Shown: in pieces, positions 53,411 through 62,984 of the stretch
Position numbering within the stretch: position 1 is the stretch's first letter
How the letters are laid out: each line of letters starts with the position of its first letter
DNA from: Polyangium mundeleinium
Lineage (GTDB): Bacteria; Myxococcota_A; Polyangia; Polyangiales; Polyangiaceae
Length of the DNA stretch: 64,000 nt
Reading direction: 5' to 3'
Assembly (NCBI RefSeq): GCF_028369105.1
Contig: NZ_JAQNDO010000001.1
Span: 3,874,501 to 3,938,500 of the forward strand
Made by a program: the position numbers and the translations under genes
The notes under the pieces: generated by a model
The model's input: the letters and a program-made list of their open reading frames with translations, nothing else
Told to the model about the DNA's origin: nothing
Databases searched by the model: none

Positions 53411-53465
53411 GCGCTCCCGCTTGCGCTCCCGCCCCCGCCCCCGCTTGCGCCCCCGCTTGCGCCCG
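53411..53465. repeat. CCCGCTTGCGC-type tract upstream of Hsp70 operon
   Basis: GCTCCCGCTTGCGCTCCCGC followed by CCCCGC units and two CCCCGCTTGCGCC copies, in the 137-bp divergent region, ~28 bp before the first gene of the Hsp70 operon. It may overlap promoters; it is akin to the tracts at 46887 and 50331. Confidence 0.6.
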
Positions 53466-53492
53466 TCTTGACCGCATCCGCCCCTCCCGCGG

Positions 53493-54722
53493 ATGATGCC
53501 TCCCGTGTGGCGAGAGGAGGACGAGGCGCTGCTCGCGCGGCTCACGGACGAGATCGCCTTCGAGCGTCTCTTCCGCGCCCAGGCCGGACAGGACGTCCGC
53601 CCCCCGGCCCGCGGCGCCGGCCTCTGCGCCGTCCTCCGGCGTTTGCCCGGCGGGAGCGAGGCCGTCGAGGCCGCGCGCTCTGACAAAACCGACGCGCTCC
53701 GCGAGCACCTCGAACCCGCGCGCCAGATCGATCCGCCCCCGGAGCTCCTCCACCACCTCGCCCTGCACCACGCCTCCCTCGCCGACCTCACGACGAACTC
53801 GCCCGACGCGTTCGTCCGATCGATCACCGCCTGGCTCGCCCTCGGCCGCGAGGAGACGTACCTCCGTGACCTCGGCGAGGCTGTCACCGGCAGCGCGCTC
53901 TCGCGGCAGGACCTCGATCGCGCCCTCGCCGACGCTCCCCTCTGGTGCATCGACGACCTCGGCGAGCGGGCGCGCATGGGCGCGCGGGATCTCACGGGCT
54001 CTGCGCAACGGGCGCTCGCCGCGCTCGGGCGCGTCGAGGAAGCCGCGCGGATCGCGCGTGCCCCCGAGGCGCTCGCGGAGCGGGCGGCGCGCCGGGCCAC
54101 GTCGCTCGTGGCGGTCGCCGTCGAGGAGGCGCTCGCGCCCGTGCTCGCCGTGTTCGCCGAGGCGACGACGCAGGGCGAGCCGAGCGCCGCGGAGGGCGCG
54201 GCGATGCTCGGGCGGTTCGTCGCGGTGTGGCGCTGGTCCGGCGAGGACGAGAGCGTCGAGCATGCCGCGATCGAGCAGGCCACGCCGCTCGCCTGGGCCC
54301 ATTACCGCGCGAGCCGCTGGGATGCGCTCCGGGAGGTCATCGCCCCCCTCGCGCCGCTCGTCGATTCGCTCGCGCGCCGCATCGAGGACGATCCGTCGAA
54401 GCTCGCGTATGCGGCCCGCGCGGCGCAGATGCTCGTGTTCCGCTCGGACGTCGTGCGCACCGAGCGCGAGACGCTGGAGCTGCTCGATCGGGCCATCGCG
54501 ATCTGCCCGACGCACCGGAACGCGCGCCTCATGAAGGCGAACACGTTCTGCGATCAGGCGCTCCGCCTCCTGCCCGGCGCGCGCGCGCCCACGCGCCACG
54601 ATCACGACAAGGCCGCGGCCCTCATCGACCGCGCCGAGCAGCTCTACCCCGGAGCCACGCGGCTCCCGGAGGCCAAGAAACGCCTCGGCGAGGCCAAGAA
54701 GCTCCTCAGGATCTCACCATGA
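53493..54722 (+). CDS. Hsp70-operon helical repeat protein A
   Basis: 409 residues; Met-Met start at 53493. All-helical, with TPR-like helix pairs in the C-terminal third (LELLDRAIAICPTHRNARLM, RAEQLYPGATRLPEAKKRLG) and a longer Ala/Leu/Arg-rich helical core before. Not recognised as DnaJ or GrpE. Its stop overlaps the next start (ATGA), and the operon continues to an Hsp70. A role as co-chaperone or substrate adaptor is inferred only from that linkage. No signal peptide or membrane helix. Confidence 0.78.
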   Translation: MMPPVWREEDEALLARLTDEIAFERLFRAQAGQDVRPPARGAGLCAVLRRLPGGSEAVEAARSDKTDALREHLEPARQIDPPPELLHHLALHHASLADLTTNSPDAFVRSITAWLALGREETYLRDLGEAVTGSALSRQDLDRALADAPLWCIDDLGERARMGARDLTGSAQRALAALGRVEEAARIARAPEALAERAARRATSLVAVAVEEALAPVLAVFAEATTQGEPSAAEGAAMLGRFVAVWRWSGEDESVEHAAIEQATPLAWAHYRASRWDALREVIAPLAPLVDSLARRIEDDPSKLAYAARAAQMLVFRSDVVRTERETLELLDRAIAICPTHRNARLMKANTFCDQALRLLPGARAPTRHDHDKAAALIDRAEQLYPGATRLPEAKKRLGEAKKLLRISP

Positions 54723-55234
54723 GCGACCAAAGGAGCGACCCCCCCTCGAATCCGGTTCAACGCTTGGGGCTACGCTCGGACGAGCCGAGCTGCGCCCCAA
54801 ACCCCTTCGAGCGCTTCGACCTCGATCCGAAGGAGGGCCCGCGCGCCATCACGGAGCGGCTGCGCGAGCTCGCCGAGGACGCGGGCGAGAGCGAGCGCGC
54901 GGTCATCCGCGCCGCGTGGGAAGAGCTCACCCTGCACCCGCTGCGCCGCCTGCGCGCCGCGATCGGCGCCCGCCCGCGCCACCCTGCGCTCGATCGTTCG
55001 GGCCCGGCGCAGGCGCCGCCGAAGATACGAAAGACCCCCGGGGCCGAACCCGTCGGGCTCGCCGATCTCACGCCGCGCCCTTCGGTGGCGCTCGCGCTCG
55101 CGACGTTTGTCTCCCGCGGAGCCGAGCGGAGCCCGCGGAGCGTGCTCTCGCTCGATGAAGATCCCGTGCTCGCCGCGGGCGCCCCGAGCTCCGATCCTGC
55201 CTTCGCCCCCACGTCCCCCGAGAGGAAGCGATAG
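54719..55234 (+). CDS. Hsp70-operon small protein B
   Basis: 171 residues, start fixed by the ATGA overlap with protein A. Residues ~25-85 are helical (NPFERFDLDPKEGPRAITER, LRELAEDAGESERAVIRAAW, EELTLHPLRRLRAA). This is loosely like a J-domain-type or other short helical bundle without the HPD motif. The rest is Pro/Ala/Ser-rich and probably disordered, ending ERKR. Hsp70 follows 3 bp later. Possibly a degenerate J-like activator; evidence is weak and rests mainly on position. Confidence 0.75.
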   Translation: MSDQRSDPPSNPVQRLGLRSDEPSCAPNPFERFDLDPKEGPRAITERLRELAEDAGESERAVIRAAWEELTLHPLRRLRAAIGARPRHPALDRSGPAQAPPKIRKTPGAEPVGLADLTPRPSVALALATFVSRGAERSPRSVLSLDEDPVLAAGAPSSDPAFAPTSPERKR

Positions 55235-55237
55235 ACC

Positions 55238-57823
55238 ATGTTCGTCGACCGTCCCGTTGGAATCGATCTCGGCACGACCAACTCGGAGATCGCCATGCTC
55301 GACCCGTCCGAGCGCGATCTGCACATCTACGCCGACCGCTTCGGGCGGCGCACCGTCCCCTCGGCGGTCGCCTGGGATCCCAAGGGCGAGGCCTTCCTCG
55401 TCGGCCACGCCGCGCGCCAGCGCCGCGGCAAGACGCCTCCGCCCATCGAGTCGATCAAGCGCAAGATGGGGCAAAACGCGAAGGTCGACGTCGGCCCGCA
55501 CGCGCTCGCGCCCGAGGACGTGAGCGCCAAGATCCTCGCCGAGCTCCGCGCGCGCATGAGCGAGCACCTCGGCAAACAGGCGGCCGAGGGCATCGAGGTG
55601 CGCGTCGATCGGGCCGTGATCACGGTGCCCGCCTACTTCGACGCGCCGCAGGTCGAGGCCACGCGCAAGGCCGGCGAGATGGCGGGGCTCGACGTCATCG
55701 GCATCCTCCAGGAGCCCACGGCAGCGGCCATTTACCACACCTGGAAGAGCCGCCTCGGCGACGGCAACTTCCTCGTCTACGACCTCGGCGGCGGCACGTT
55801 CGACGTCTCGATCCTGCGTTGCCTCGGCGGCGAGTACCAGGTGCTCGCGATCGACGGCGACAACTACCTCGGCGGCGACGACTTCGATCGGCGCTTCGCC
55901 GAGAAGCTCCGCGGCATCCTGGTCGCGCGCGGCTACGCCCTCGATCTCGATGTCCGCGGCGACGAAGGGGATCGGCAGCTCTTCGGCCGCCTCGTGCACC
56001 TCGCGCAGGAGATCAAGGAGTCGCTCTCGACCTCCGAGGTCGTCAGCATCTCCAAGCAGGATTTCATGCAGGACAAGAGCGGCGAGAACGTCTCGTTCGA
56101 GGGCGACATCGGGCGCGCCGACTACGAGAAGGCGGTCGGTGATCTCGTCGAGACCACGATCACCTGCTGCGAGCGGGCCCTCGCGCGGAGCGCGGAGACC
56201 TCGTCGGTGGATCTCGGGCAGATCGATCACGTCGTGCTCGTCGGCGGCTCGACCCGCGTGCCGATGGTCGTCCGCCGCGTGACCGAGGCGATCTGCAAGA
56301 AGAGCCGCTCCGACAAGCCGCTGCAGGACGAGGTGGACACGTGCGTCGCGCTCGGCGCGGCCATTCATGCGGCGCAGCTCGGGGGCCTGCGGATCGGCGA
56401 GCCCGACCGGAAGATCACGGTCTCGTTCACGACGCCGCTCGTCAGCCAGGGCGCGAAGATCCGGCTCGGCGTGCGCGTCGAGCAGGCGCCGGAGGGCGCG
56501 GCGGAGATCGCGGTCCTGCGCGGGATGAGCGGCGCCGACGAGATCGCGAAGGCGGCGATCCCGGATGAGGCGGGGGCCGTGGTGCGGCTCGACGTCCCGC
56601 TCGGCGAGGAGCCCGAGCACGCGTCGCGGGTGGCCCTGCGCTCGGTCGAGCGCGAGGTGCTCGCGGAGCTTCCGTTTGCCCTCTACCGCGGCGACGTCCG
56701 GCCGCGGGCGAGCGCGCTCTCGCGGCCCTCGGTCGTGGCCAAGGATCTCGCCATCGAGGTCGTTCGCGCGGGCCGGCGCGAGCGGCGCGTGCTCATCGCG
56801 CGCGGCGCGGGCCTGCCCGCGGAGGTGAAGAGCCGCTTCTTCACCGCGGATCAGAGCGGTGCCGTGGTGCTGCGGCTCCTGCAGAACCGCATGCCGATCA
56901 AGACGCTCCTGCTCCAGGTGCCGCGCGAGCTGCCCGTGGGCACGCCCGTGGATCTCACGCTCCGCTGCGACGACGCGATGCGCATGGAGGCGCGCGCGGT
57001 CGTGGCGGGGCAGGAGCTCTGGGCGCAGGTCGAGCCGCCCGCCGCGCCGCGCTTTGATCCCGCGGGCGCCGTGGAGGCGCTGCTCGAAGAGGCCGAGGCG
57101 ACGAGCAAGTCGCTCTGGGGGTCTTCCGCGATGAGCTACCGGGCCGAGGCGGACATGCTCGTCGCCGGCATCCGCGAGGTCGTCGCGACGGATCCGGACA
57201 AACTGCAGGCGCTCTGCGAAAAACTGCGCCTGCTCGTCGACTGGTACCGCGGCGACCCGAACGAGACGCTCTCGCCGCCCATGGCGCGCTTCGAGGCCGA
57301 GCTCAACGAGCTGCGCCGCCGCGTCTACCGCGCCTCGGGCAACCTCTACGGCATGGATCGGGCTGCCTGGGAGAAGCGGCTCGCCGAGATCGAGGCGCGC
57401 GCGATGGCGGCGTACGAGGCCTCCGACGCCGTGGCCTGGCGCCGCGTCTTCAACGAGGTGCAGGCCCTCGACGAGACCGCGATGCAGGAGGAGTTCGCGC
57501 AGATGCGCCTCGACGATCCGGCGTACCTCGAGCGCAGGCTGCGGAACGAGCGGTACTACGCGCAGAGCGTGGAGCGGCAGCTCGTCGACTTCGTCCCGTC
57601 CTCCTCCGACGTGGGATCGCTCCAGATCGCCGAGCGCGACAAGCTCGTCGTGCAGCTTCAGGAGAAGGTCCTCGCGCCGCTCGCGAACCTGACGGCGGAC
57701 ACGACCGACGCGGCGGCGCTTCGGCGCAAGCTCGAAGCGATCAACGCGGAGACCTCGCGGATCGATGGCGCGCGCGAGCGCCTGCCTTCGCTCGGCCTCG
57801 TCACGGAGCGGGGAGGCGCGTGA
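55238..57823 (+). CDS. Hsp70-family chaperone (DnaK paralog)
   Basis: 861 residues, about 220 longer than DnaK. The nucleotide-binding domain is intact: GIDLGTTNSEIAML (8-21), VITVPAYFDAPQVEATRKAG, LQEPTAAAIYH, VYDLGGGTFDVSIL and VLVGGSTRVPMV. The substrate-binding part (~390-600) is divergent. The C-terminal ~260 residues are helical and charged (SPPMARFEAELNELRRRVYR), with no EEVD-like or Gly/Gln tail. It appears to be a specialised Hsp70 working with its operon partners, as DnaJ and GrpE genes are absent here. Starts 3 bp after protein B and is followed after 19 bp by protein C. Confidence 0.93.
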   Translation: MFVDRPVGIDLGTTNSEIAMLDPSERDLHIYADRFGRRTVPSAVAWDPKGEAFLVGHAARQRRGKTPPPIESIKRKMGQNAKVDVGPHALAPEDVSAKILAELRARMSEHLGKQAAEGIEVRVDRAVITVPAYFDAPQVEATRKAGEMAGLDVIGILQEPTAAAIYHTWKSRLGDGNFLVYDLGGGTFDVSILRCLGGEYQVLAIDGDNYLGGDDFDRRFAEKLRGILVARGYALDLDVRGDEGDRQLFGRLVHLAQEIKESLSTSEVVSISKQDFMQDKSGENVSFEGDIGRADYEKAVGDLVETTITCCERALARSAETSSVDLGQIDHVVLVGGSTRVPMVVRRVTEAICKKSRSDKPLQDEVDTCVALGAAIHAAQLGGLRIGEPDRKITVSFTTPLVSQGAKIRLGVRVEQAPEGAAEIAVLRGMSGADEIAKAAIPDEAGAVVRLDVPLGEEPEHASRVALRSVEREVLAELPFALYRGDVRPRASALSRPSVVAKDLAIEVVRAGRRERRVLIARGAGLPAEVKSRFFTADQSGAVVLRLLQNRMPIKTLLLQVPRELPVGTPVDLTLRCDDAMRMEARAVVAGQELWAQVEPPAAPRFDPAGAVEALLEEAEATSKSLWGSSAMSYRAEADMLVAGIREVVATDPDKLQALCEKLRLLVDWYRGDPNETLSPPMARFEAELNELRRRVYRASGNLYGMDRAAWEKRLAEIEARAMAAYEASDAVAWRRVFNEVQALDETAMQEEFAQMRLDDPAYLERRLRNERYYAQSVERQLVDFVPSSSDVGSLQIAERDKLVVQLQEKVLAPLANLTADTTDAAALRRKLEAINAETSRIDGARERLPSLGLVTERGGA

Positions 57824-57842
57824 TCGAAAGGGTCCTCGGCGC

Positions 57843-59318
57843 GTGAAGTTCGTCGACGAAATCGGCCTCAGCGCGGCGCAGAAGCTCGAATCCTCCGTCG
57901 GGCCCTTCGTCGCGCTCCCGGCGTACAGGCGGCTGCTCGTGCGCACGGCCGAACCCTCGTTCGCCGCGCGCGCCGCGCTCGGCGCCCTCCGGTGCGTGGT
58001 GCGCCTCGGGAGCGACGAGCGGGACATCGGGGACATCGCGGCCTACTGGAGCACGCTCTCCGGCAGCGGCCCGCACTTCCCGGCCATCCTCGATTTGTGC
58101 CGGCTGCTCGCGCGGGTCGGGCGGAAGAGCGCGGCGCTCGCCCTCGCGCAGGCCGAGACGGAGCGCGCACCGACGGCGCGCGCGCTCTACCTGTACGGCC
58201 GTTGCCTCGAGCTCATGGGCGAGGGGGACGCGGCGTTCATGGTGTTCGCCAACGCCGCCACGCGGGCCGACGAGGAGAAAGGCGCGGCGGACGTCGCGGT
58301 CGCGGCCCGCGCGTGGCGTGTCCAGCGGCTTCTCGGCGATCGGAGCACGGCCGCGCTCGCGGTCGCCGATGCCGCGTCGGCCGATCCCACGGGCGCGCCG
58401 CCCGATCACAAGCTCGTGATCGCGCTCGGCCGCCTGCGCTCGCCGAGCCGGTTCGTGCGGGCCTCGGGCCTCTCGCTCCTGGAGGAGCTCGGCCGCGACC
58501 CGACCACGTCGCTCGGCCAGCACGCGATCCGCCTCGCCGCCGAGCATGCCGATGCGCTCGGGGACGCGCTCACGCCGCTGGAGGCCGATCGCGTGGCGGC
58601 CACGCTCGGCCACGTGCCCGACGATGCGGCGCGGGAAAACGCCCTCGCGCGGCTGGCCGCGGCGCAGGCGATCGCCGCGTCGCGAGGGGAGGCGCAGGCG
58701 GAGGCGATCACGCGGGCGGGCGAGCTCGCGCCCGAGATCGCCGTGCTGGTGCGTCGGGCGCGGGCCGCGCTGACGGGCGGCGGACAGGGTGACGAGGCTG
58801 CGCGCCCGTCGCGCGCGACGGAGCCGGCATCGCCGTCGCTCCGCCTCGCGTCGCTCGGGCTCGCGGCCTTCGTGGCGCTCGGCAAGAGCCAGCCGCGGGA
58901 AGCAGCGGAGGCGCTCGACGAGGCGACCGAGCTCGTCACGAAGGGGGGCGTGGGGGTGCCTCCGCCTGTATGGACCGCCGCGCGTGCCGCGCTCGAAAGC
59001 GCCGATCCGCTCGCGCGGGCGGCGGGCGTGAAGCTCTGCGAGGTCCTCCTGCAGGGGCCCGCGGCGGCGCCGCCGGGCGGGCATTCGGCCTTCGCGGTGG
59101 CGCTCGCGCGGGCGGGGCGGCCGGATCTCGCGGTGCGGGCGGCGCGGGACGCGGCGGCGGGCAAGGAGGTGTCCGCGCGGGCGCTTCTCGGATCGATCCT
59201 GCGGGAACAGGGCTGGGCGCTCGCGGCGCGTGGCCAGCGTGAGCTTTCGATCGCGGCGCTCCTCGAGGCCAAGGAGCACCTCGCGGCGGCGGCCAAGGAC
59301 GGCGCGCGGGGACGCTGA
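57843..59318 (+). CDS. Hsp70-operon helical repeat protein C
   Basis: 491 residues from GTG at 57843 (MKFVDEIGLSAAQKLESS); the open frame reaches back into hsp70 but loses codon bias. Almost wholly helical: TPR/HEAT-like pairs (HFPAILDLCRLLARVGRKSA, ALYLYGRCLELMGEGDAAFM, RFVRASGLSLLEELGRDPTT, SAFAVALARAGRPDLAVRAA). Predicted scaffold or substrate-docking subunit for the neighbouring Hsp70. Function unproven. Last gene of the four-gene operon, facing the NmrA fragment tail to tail. Confidence 0.78.
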   Translation: MKFVDEIGLSAAQKLESSVGPFVALPAYRRLLVRTAEPSFAARAALGALRCVVRLGSDERDIGDIAAYWSTLSGSGPHFPAILDLCRLLARVGRKSAALALAQAETERAPTARALYLYGRCLELMGEGDAAFMVFANAATRADEEKGAADVAVAARAWRVQRLLGDRSTAALAVADAASADPTGAPPDHKLVIALGRLRSPSRFVRASGLSLLEELGRDPTTSLGQHAIRLAAEHADALGDALTPLEADRVAATLGHVPDDAARENALARLAAAQAIAASRGEAQAEAITRAGELAPEIAVLVRRARAALTGGGQGDEAARPSRATEPASPSLRLASLGLAAFVALGKSQPREAAEALDEATELVTKGGVGVPPPVWTAARAALESADPLARAAGVKLCEVLLQGPAAAPPGGHSAFAVALARAGRPDLAVRAARDAAAGKEVSARALLGSILREQGWALAARGQRELSIAALLEAKEHLAAAAKDGARGR

Positions 59319-59357
59319 GGTGCAGATCCCGAATCGTCACGCCTGATCGCGACGAGC

Positions 59358-59690
59358 TCACGCGCGCCTTTCGCGCTGCTGCCGCGCCCACATCTCGAAG
59401 CTCATGGGCGAGAGGCCGTAGGAGCGGGCGATCTCCGGCCGCGCGAGCACCGGGGCAACGTTCACGTACGCCAGGCCATGCGCGATGCCGGGATGCATTC
59501 CGGCGGCGACGGCCTCCTCGACCGTACCTGATTGCACCACGTACTTCTTGCCGTCGAGGCGCGAGAGGATCTCGGCAATCTGAGGAAGCGTGAGCAGCTC
59601 GCCGGCGAGCTGCAGCGTCACGCCGTTGAACCTGGCAGGATGGGTGATCGCCGCGGCGGCCGCTTTGCCGACGTCCGCTGGTTGCAACGC
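59358..59690 (-). pseudogene. NmrA-type NAD(P)-binding protein, C-terminal fragment
   Basis: Only the last ~110 residues of an NmrA/atypical short-chain dehydrogenase are left: LQPADVGKAAAAAITHPARF, NGVTLQLAGELLTLPQIAEI, LSRLDGKKYVVQSGTV and ARPEIARSYGLSPMSFEMWA. The Rossmann fold with GxxGxxG (normally ~170-190 residues before) is missing, and the frame runs into AraC-type coding DNA at about 59680-59690. Thus the 5' two thirds and the promoter are gone. A TTG at 59687 could still start a short peptide, but it is unlikely to be functional. Confidence 0.72.
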
Positions 59691-60331
59691 ACGACGGATA
59701 TGTCGTCGAGTACGGCGGCACGGGCGAGCCGACGGAGCTGCTCATCGGCCGCTTCTCGTTCGACGCAGTCGCCGCCGAGCCGCTCGTGGCGCCGATGCCG
59801 CCGCTCGTCCATGTGTCGCTCGAAAAGGCGCACGCCGACCTCGTGCAGGCCACGCTCGCCTTGATGGGAAAGGAGATGGCGCAGGATCGTCCCGGAGCGA
59901 GGTTCGTCGTCGACCGCTTGACCGACGCGCTGTTCGTTCAGGCGATGCGCGCACTCTTCTCCGAGGGGTGTTCCTTCGCGCCGGGGTGGGCTACGGCGCT
60001 CACCGACCGGCGCGTGGTGAAGGCCATCCGCGCCGTGCACGCGGACCTCCCGCGGCCGTGGACCGTCGCGCAGATGGCGCACGAAGCCGGCATGTCGCGT
60101 TCGAGCTTTGCTGTGGCGTTCACGTCCGCCGTCGGAGAGTCGCCGCTCGACTACGTCACGAACTGGCGCATCTACCGAGCCAAGGTGCTTCTGTCGTCGA
60201 GCAACGAGTCTCTCACCGAGATTGCGACGCGCGTCGGCTACGACTCCGATACCGCCCTCAGCCGTGCGTTCAGGCGCAAGGTCGGCATCCCCCCGGGCGT
60301 GTTTCGCCGAAGGATGTCGGCAAGAGCGTGA
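59684..60331 (+). pseudogene. AraC-family regulator, N-terminally truncated
   Basis: Coding frame opens without a start at ~59684 (HDGYVVEYGGTGEPTELLIG), the middle of a cupin_6 ligand domain, then FSFDAVAAEPLVAPMPPLVH. The helix-turn-helix domain is intact: RPWTVAQMAHEAGMSRSSFA, VAFTSAVGESPLDYVTNWRI, SLTEIATRVGYDSDTALSRA and FRRKVGIPPGVFRRR. About 60-80 N-terminal residues are lost. Translation from the ATG at 59786 would still give a 181-residue protein with a working DNA-binding region, so residual activity is possible. Confidence 0.75.
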
Positions 60332-60393
60332 GGTTCGTCCGTACACAACCCCTCTTCCCAAGGGTTCGTCCGCGTGTGTAGGATGCTTGTCCC

Positions 60394-61676
60394 GTGTCGA
60401 GATCTTCCGCCCTCGCGACGCTGCTCGTTGTATCGCTGTCCGTACCCTGTGAGGCGGCAGAAGACGAGAATGGCACGTCGTCGACCTCTGCCGTGCAGAC
60501 GACCGAGCCCAAGACGTCCCGCGCAGCTCGCGCAAATGCGCGCCTCGGCCAGCAGGATGAAGCGAGATTCAAGGCCCTCGTGGAGAGCGGAGACCGTGCG
60601 CTCGCGGCTGGTCGCCTGAACGACGCTGCGGATGCCTACGAGGATGCTCTCAACATCAAGCTGGACGCACGTCTCCTCGGGCGGCTCGGGCTCGTCCTCT
60701 CGATGTTCCAGCAAACGCCGGAGAACGACATCGTCATTGCACGCGCACTTCATGCTGCCGTGAGCGATGCCGCCGGCGCATCCAGCGCCGAGCGAAAGCA
60801 GTTCTTCGAGGCGTACGAGCGCGTCCGAAAGCGTGTCTGTCGCCTCGACGTCATGACCAGCGATGTCGACGCAACCGTCCTGATTGGCGGTCGAGACGTG
60901 GGTCGAAGCGAGGGGGCGTTTTGGACCTTCATTTCACCTGGCAAGACGAACGTCACGGCTACACTCACGGGCCGCGAAGACCTGAAGAAGACCGCAGAGT
61001 GCGTCGGCGGGAAGTCGATGCTCCTCGAATTCGAGTTTCCCAACCCTGCCCAGGCTCCGCCGCAGGTCATCACCCTCGAGAAGGAGGCGAAGGAACGACG
61101 GGTGGTTGTCCGCGAAGCTGTCCGGACGGCGCCTCCCGCGCGAGAGCCCTCGCCCCCCAAAGTGGAAGCGCCGTCGTCTCGTTTTGGCGGTGGAATCGGC
61201 CCTGTGATGGTTTGGGGCGCTGCCCCCTCCGTGTCCGTCGGGATATCAGCGAGCGGCTTTATCGACGCCAGGAGTTCTCAGCCGTGGCAACCGTGCGCGG
61301 CGCCTGGTCGTTGGGCGACATTCACGGCCTGCCTATCGATGTGTTCTCGGCGTCCGCGGTTGTGGGGCCGTGTGTACAATGGGGTTGGATTGACGGATGC
61401 GCTTTCAGGGGTGCGATGCGCTGGGCTCATTCCATGGACGCCAACAAACGCTATGAGATGCTGACAGACACCAACGTAATCCCTGCTTTGGGGCTTGGCG
61501 TCGGGGTCACGTATCCAATCCATCGAAATCTTTCCGCTAGGCTGTTCGCCGATGCAACGGCGCTAACTCGCGATTGGGTCGTTCGTGTGGTTTCCCCTGG
61601 AGGCGAAGTCGTTCCCGTGTGGCAGACCAACAGGTTCATATTTTCTGTTTCCGCATCGCTCATGTTCGGGCGCTAG
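60394..61676 (+). pseudogene. TPR/PEGA-like exported protein gene with a frameshift
   Basis: Starts with GTG, signal peptide SRSSALATLLVVSLSVPCEA. The first ~290 residues read well: a TPR-like pair (LVESGDRALAAGRLNDAADA, YEDALNIKLDARLLGRLGLV), a PEGA-like strand block (VDATVLIGGRDVGRSEGAFW, GKTNVTATLTGRED), then GIGPVMVWGAAPSVSVGISA. At the TTT near 61258-61260 the frame breaks. The +1 frame continues YRRQEFSAVATVRGAWSLG to NRFIFSVSASLMFGR and stops at 61676. Adding one T restores a ~427-residue protein with a beta-barrel-like C-terminus ending in Arg. Either a pseudogene or a homopolymer sequencing error. Confidence 0.75.
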
Positions 61677-61689
61677 AAAGGCGAACGTC

Positions 61690-62847
61690 ATGCTTGCAGG
61701 TAGGCAACGGGCAGGAATTCTAGTTTCAATTGTCATCGCAGGACTTGGTGTCGGTGCAACACTCGGCGCGAACGGGTGCTCCTCGGAACCCGTATACGTG
61801 GACGTCTACTGTAAACCCGATGCGAGTCCTGAGGACGACATTCATGGTTATTGCTTCCCCGATGGAGGCGGATCGATCGAGCCTCTCTCCTGCAAAGCTG
61901 CGGGCGGGCAGTGCGTGCCGATGGGAACGTCGGACTTCCGTGAGAAGGCCGTCCTCCTGTGGATGGGAGCAGAGGAAGAAGCTCCCGATTGCCCCGATCG
62001 AGCCGATACCGTGTTCTACCAGGGCTACGCCGATCTGTCGGTGCAAGTACAATGCGCGGCTTGCTCGTGCGGACCCGCGTCTTGCACGCTGCCTGGCTCG
62101 ATCAACGTCGACTCCGCGAGCTTCTGCCAAGGTGGCAACGCGACCAGCTACCAGGCGCCTCCAGGATGGGACGGGTCGTGCGTCTCACCCGCCGTGCTCC
62201 CCTCGGGAAGCTTTTCGTCGATCGAGCTGACGGCCCCCACTGTGACGGGATGCGAGCCGATCGGAGATCCCATCCCCAAGGCCCCGGGCTTCGCGCCTGG
62301 CGGGCCTGGAGGGCCTAAATCGTTCGCGAACGGCATCTCTTGGGGGAAGTACGCGAAAGCCTGCCATGGCACGGCAGAAGGGCGTTGTGAGTCCCCGAGC
62401 GACACGTGCCTTCCGAGCACCGAGCCACCTCCGCCCGAGTTCAGGCAGTGTGTGCAGTACACGCTGCCGGTCGACGAGGCGAACCTGCCTCAATGTCCCG
62501 AGGCGTTCCCCGAGCGGGTCCTGACCTATCGGGGGACGACCGGGAAGGTCGAGTGCTCACCTTGCGAATGCGGGGAGCCTACGGGAGCCAAATGCAGCGC
62601 TGCGATCTCCGCTTACCAGGATCCGGCATGTACGGGTCTGCCGATGTCCCTGTTCGAGAACGTTCCCGCAACGCCGACCTGCATCGACTACAGCGGATCT
62701 CCGTTCTCGTACGCGCTTGGGTCGATGTCGGCGAAGTGGACCCTGAACGAGCCAGGGACGTGCGAACCGAAGGGCGGGGAGCACGTGGGAGAGGTGAAGG
62801 GCATCGATCCGAGGGTCTTCTGCTGTCAGGGCTTGGCTGCGGAGTAG
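61690..62847 (+). CDS. Cys-rich lipoprotein, unknown function
   Basis: 385 residues from ATG. Lipobox LGANGC, then CSSEPVYVDVYCKPDASPED. The mature part has about 30 Cys and two similar halves. The first has RADTVFYQGYADLSVQVQCA followed by ACSCGPASCTLPGSI. The second has ERVLTYRGTTGKVECSPCEC followed by GEPTGAKCSAAISAYQDPAC. So an internal duplication of a ~150-residue disulfide-rich module (CxxCxCGxPxGxxC) is likely. Lies 13 bp after the frameshifted gene and is probably co-transcribed. Function unknown. Confidence 0.78.
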   Translation: MLAGRQRAGILVSIVIAGLGVGATLGANGCSSEPVYVDVYCKPDASPEDDIHGYCFPDGGGSIEPLSCKAAGGQCVPMGTSDFREKAVLLWMGAEEEAPDCPDRADTVFYQGYADLSVQVQCAACSCGPASCTLPGSINVDSASFCQGGNATSYQAPPGWDGSCVSPAVLPSGSFSSIELTAPTVTGCEPIGDPIPKAPGFAPGGPGGPKSFANGISWGKYAKACHGTAEGRCESPSDTCLPSTEPPPPEFRQCVQYTLPVDEANLPQCPEAFPERVLTYRGTTGKVECSPCECGEPTGAKCSAAISAYQDPACTGLPMSLFENVPATPTCIDYSGSPFSYALGSMSAKWTLNEPGTCEPKGGEHVGEVKGIDPRVFCCQGLAAE

Positions 62848-62984
62848 CGCCAGTCCACCTCATTTCGGCGAGCTGACCGAGCGAGCCACGACGAAACGAC
62901 AGGAACTGCCATGCGAGCCACCGTCCTCTGCCGCATGGTGAGACCGCGGCGGCGGGATGGAACGGGCAGCGCCACGAAGGTGCG

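Noticed and set aside
54770..58036. Minus-strand open frame of 1088 codons opposite hsp70
   Set aside because: Shadow of the Hsp70 gene, whose motifs are unambiguous on the plus strand.
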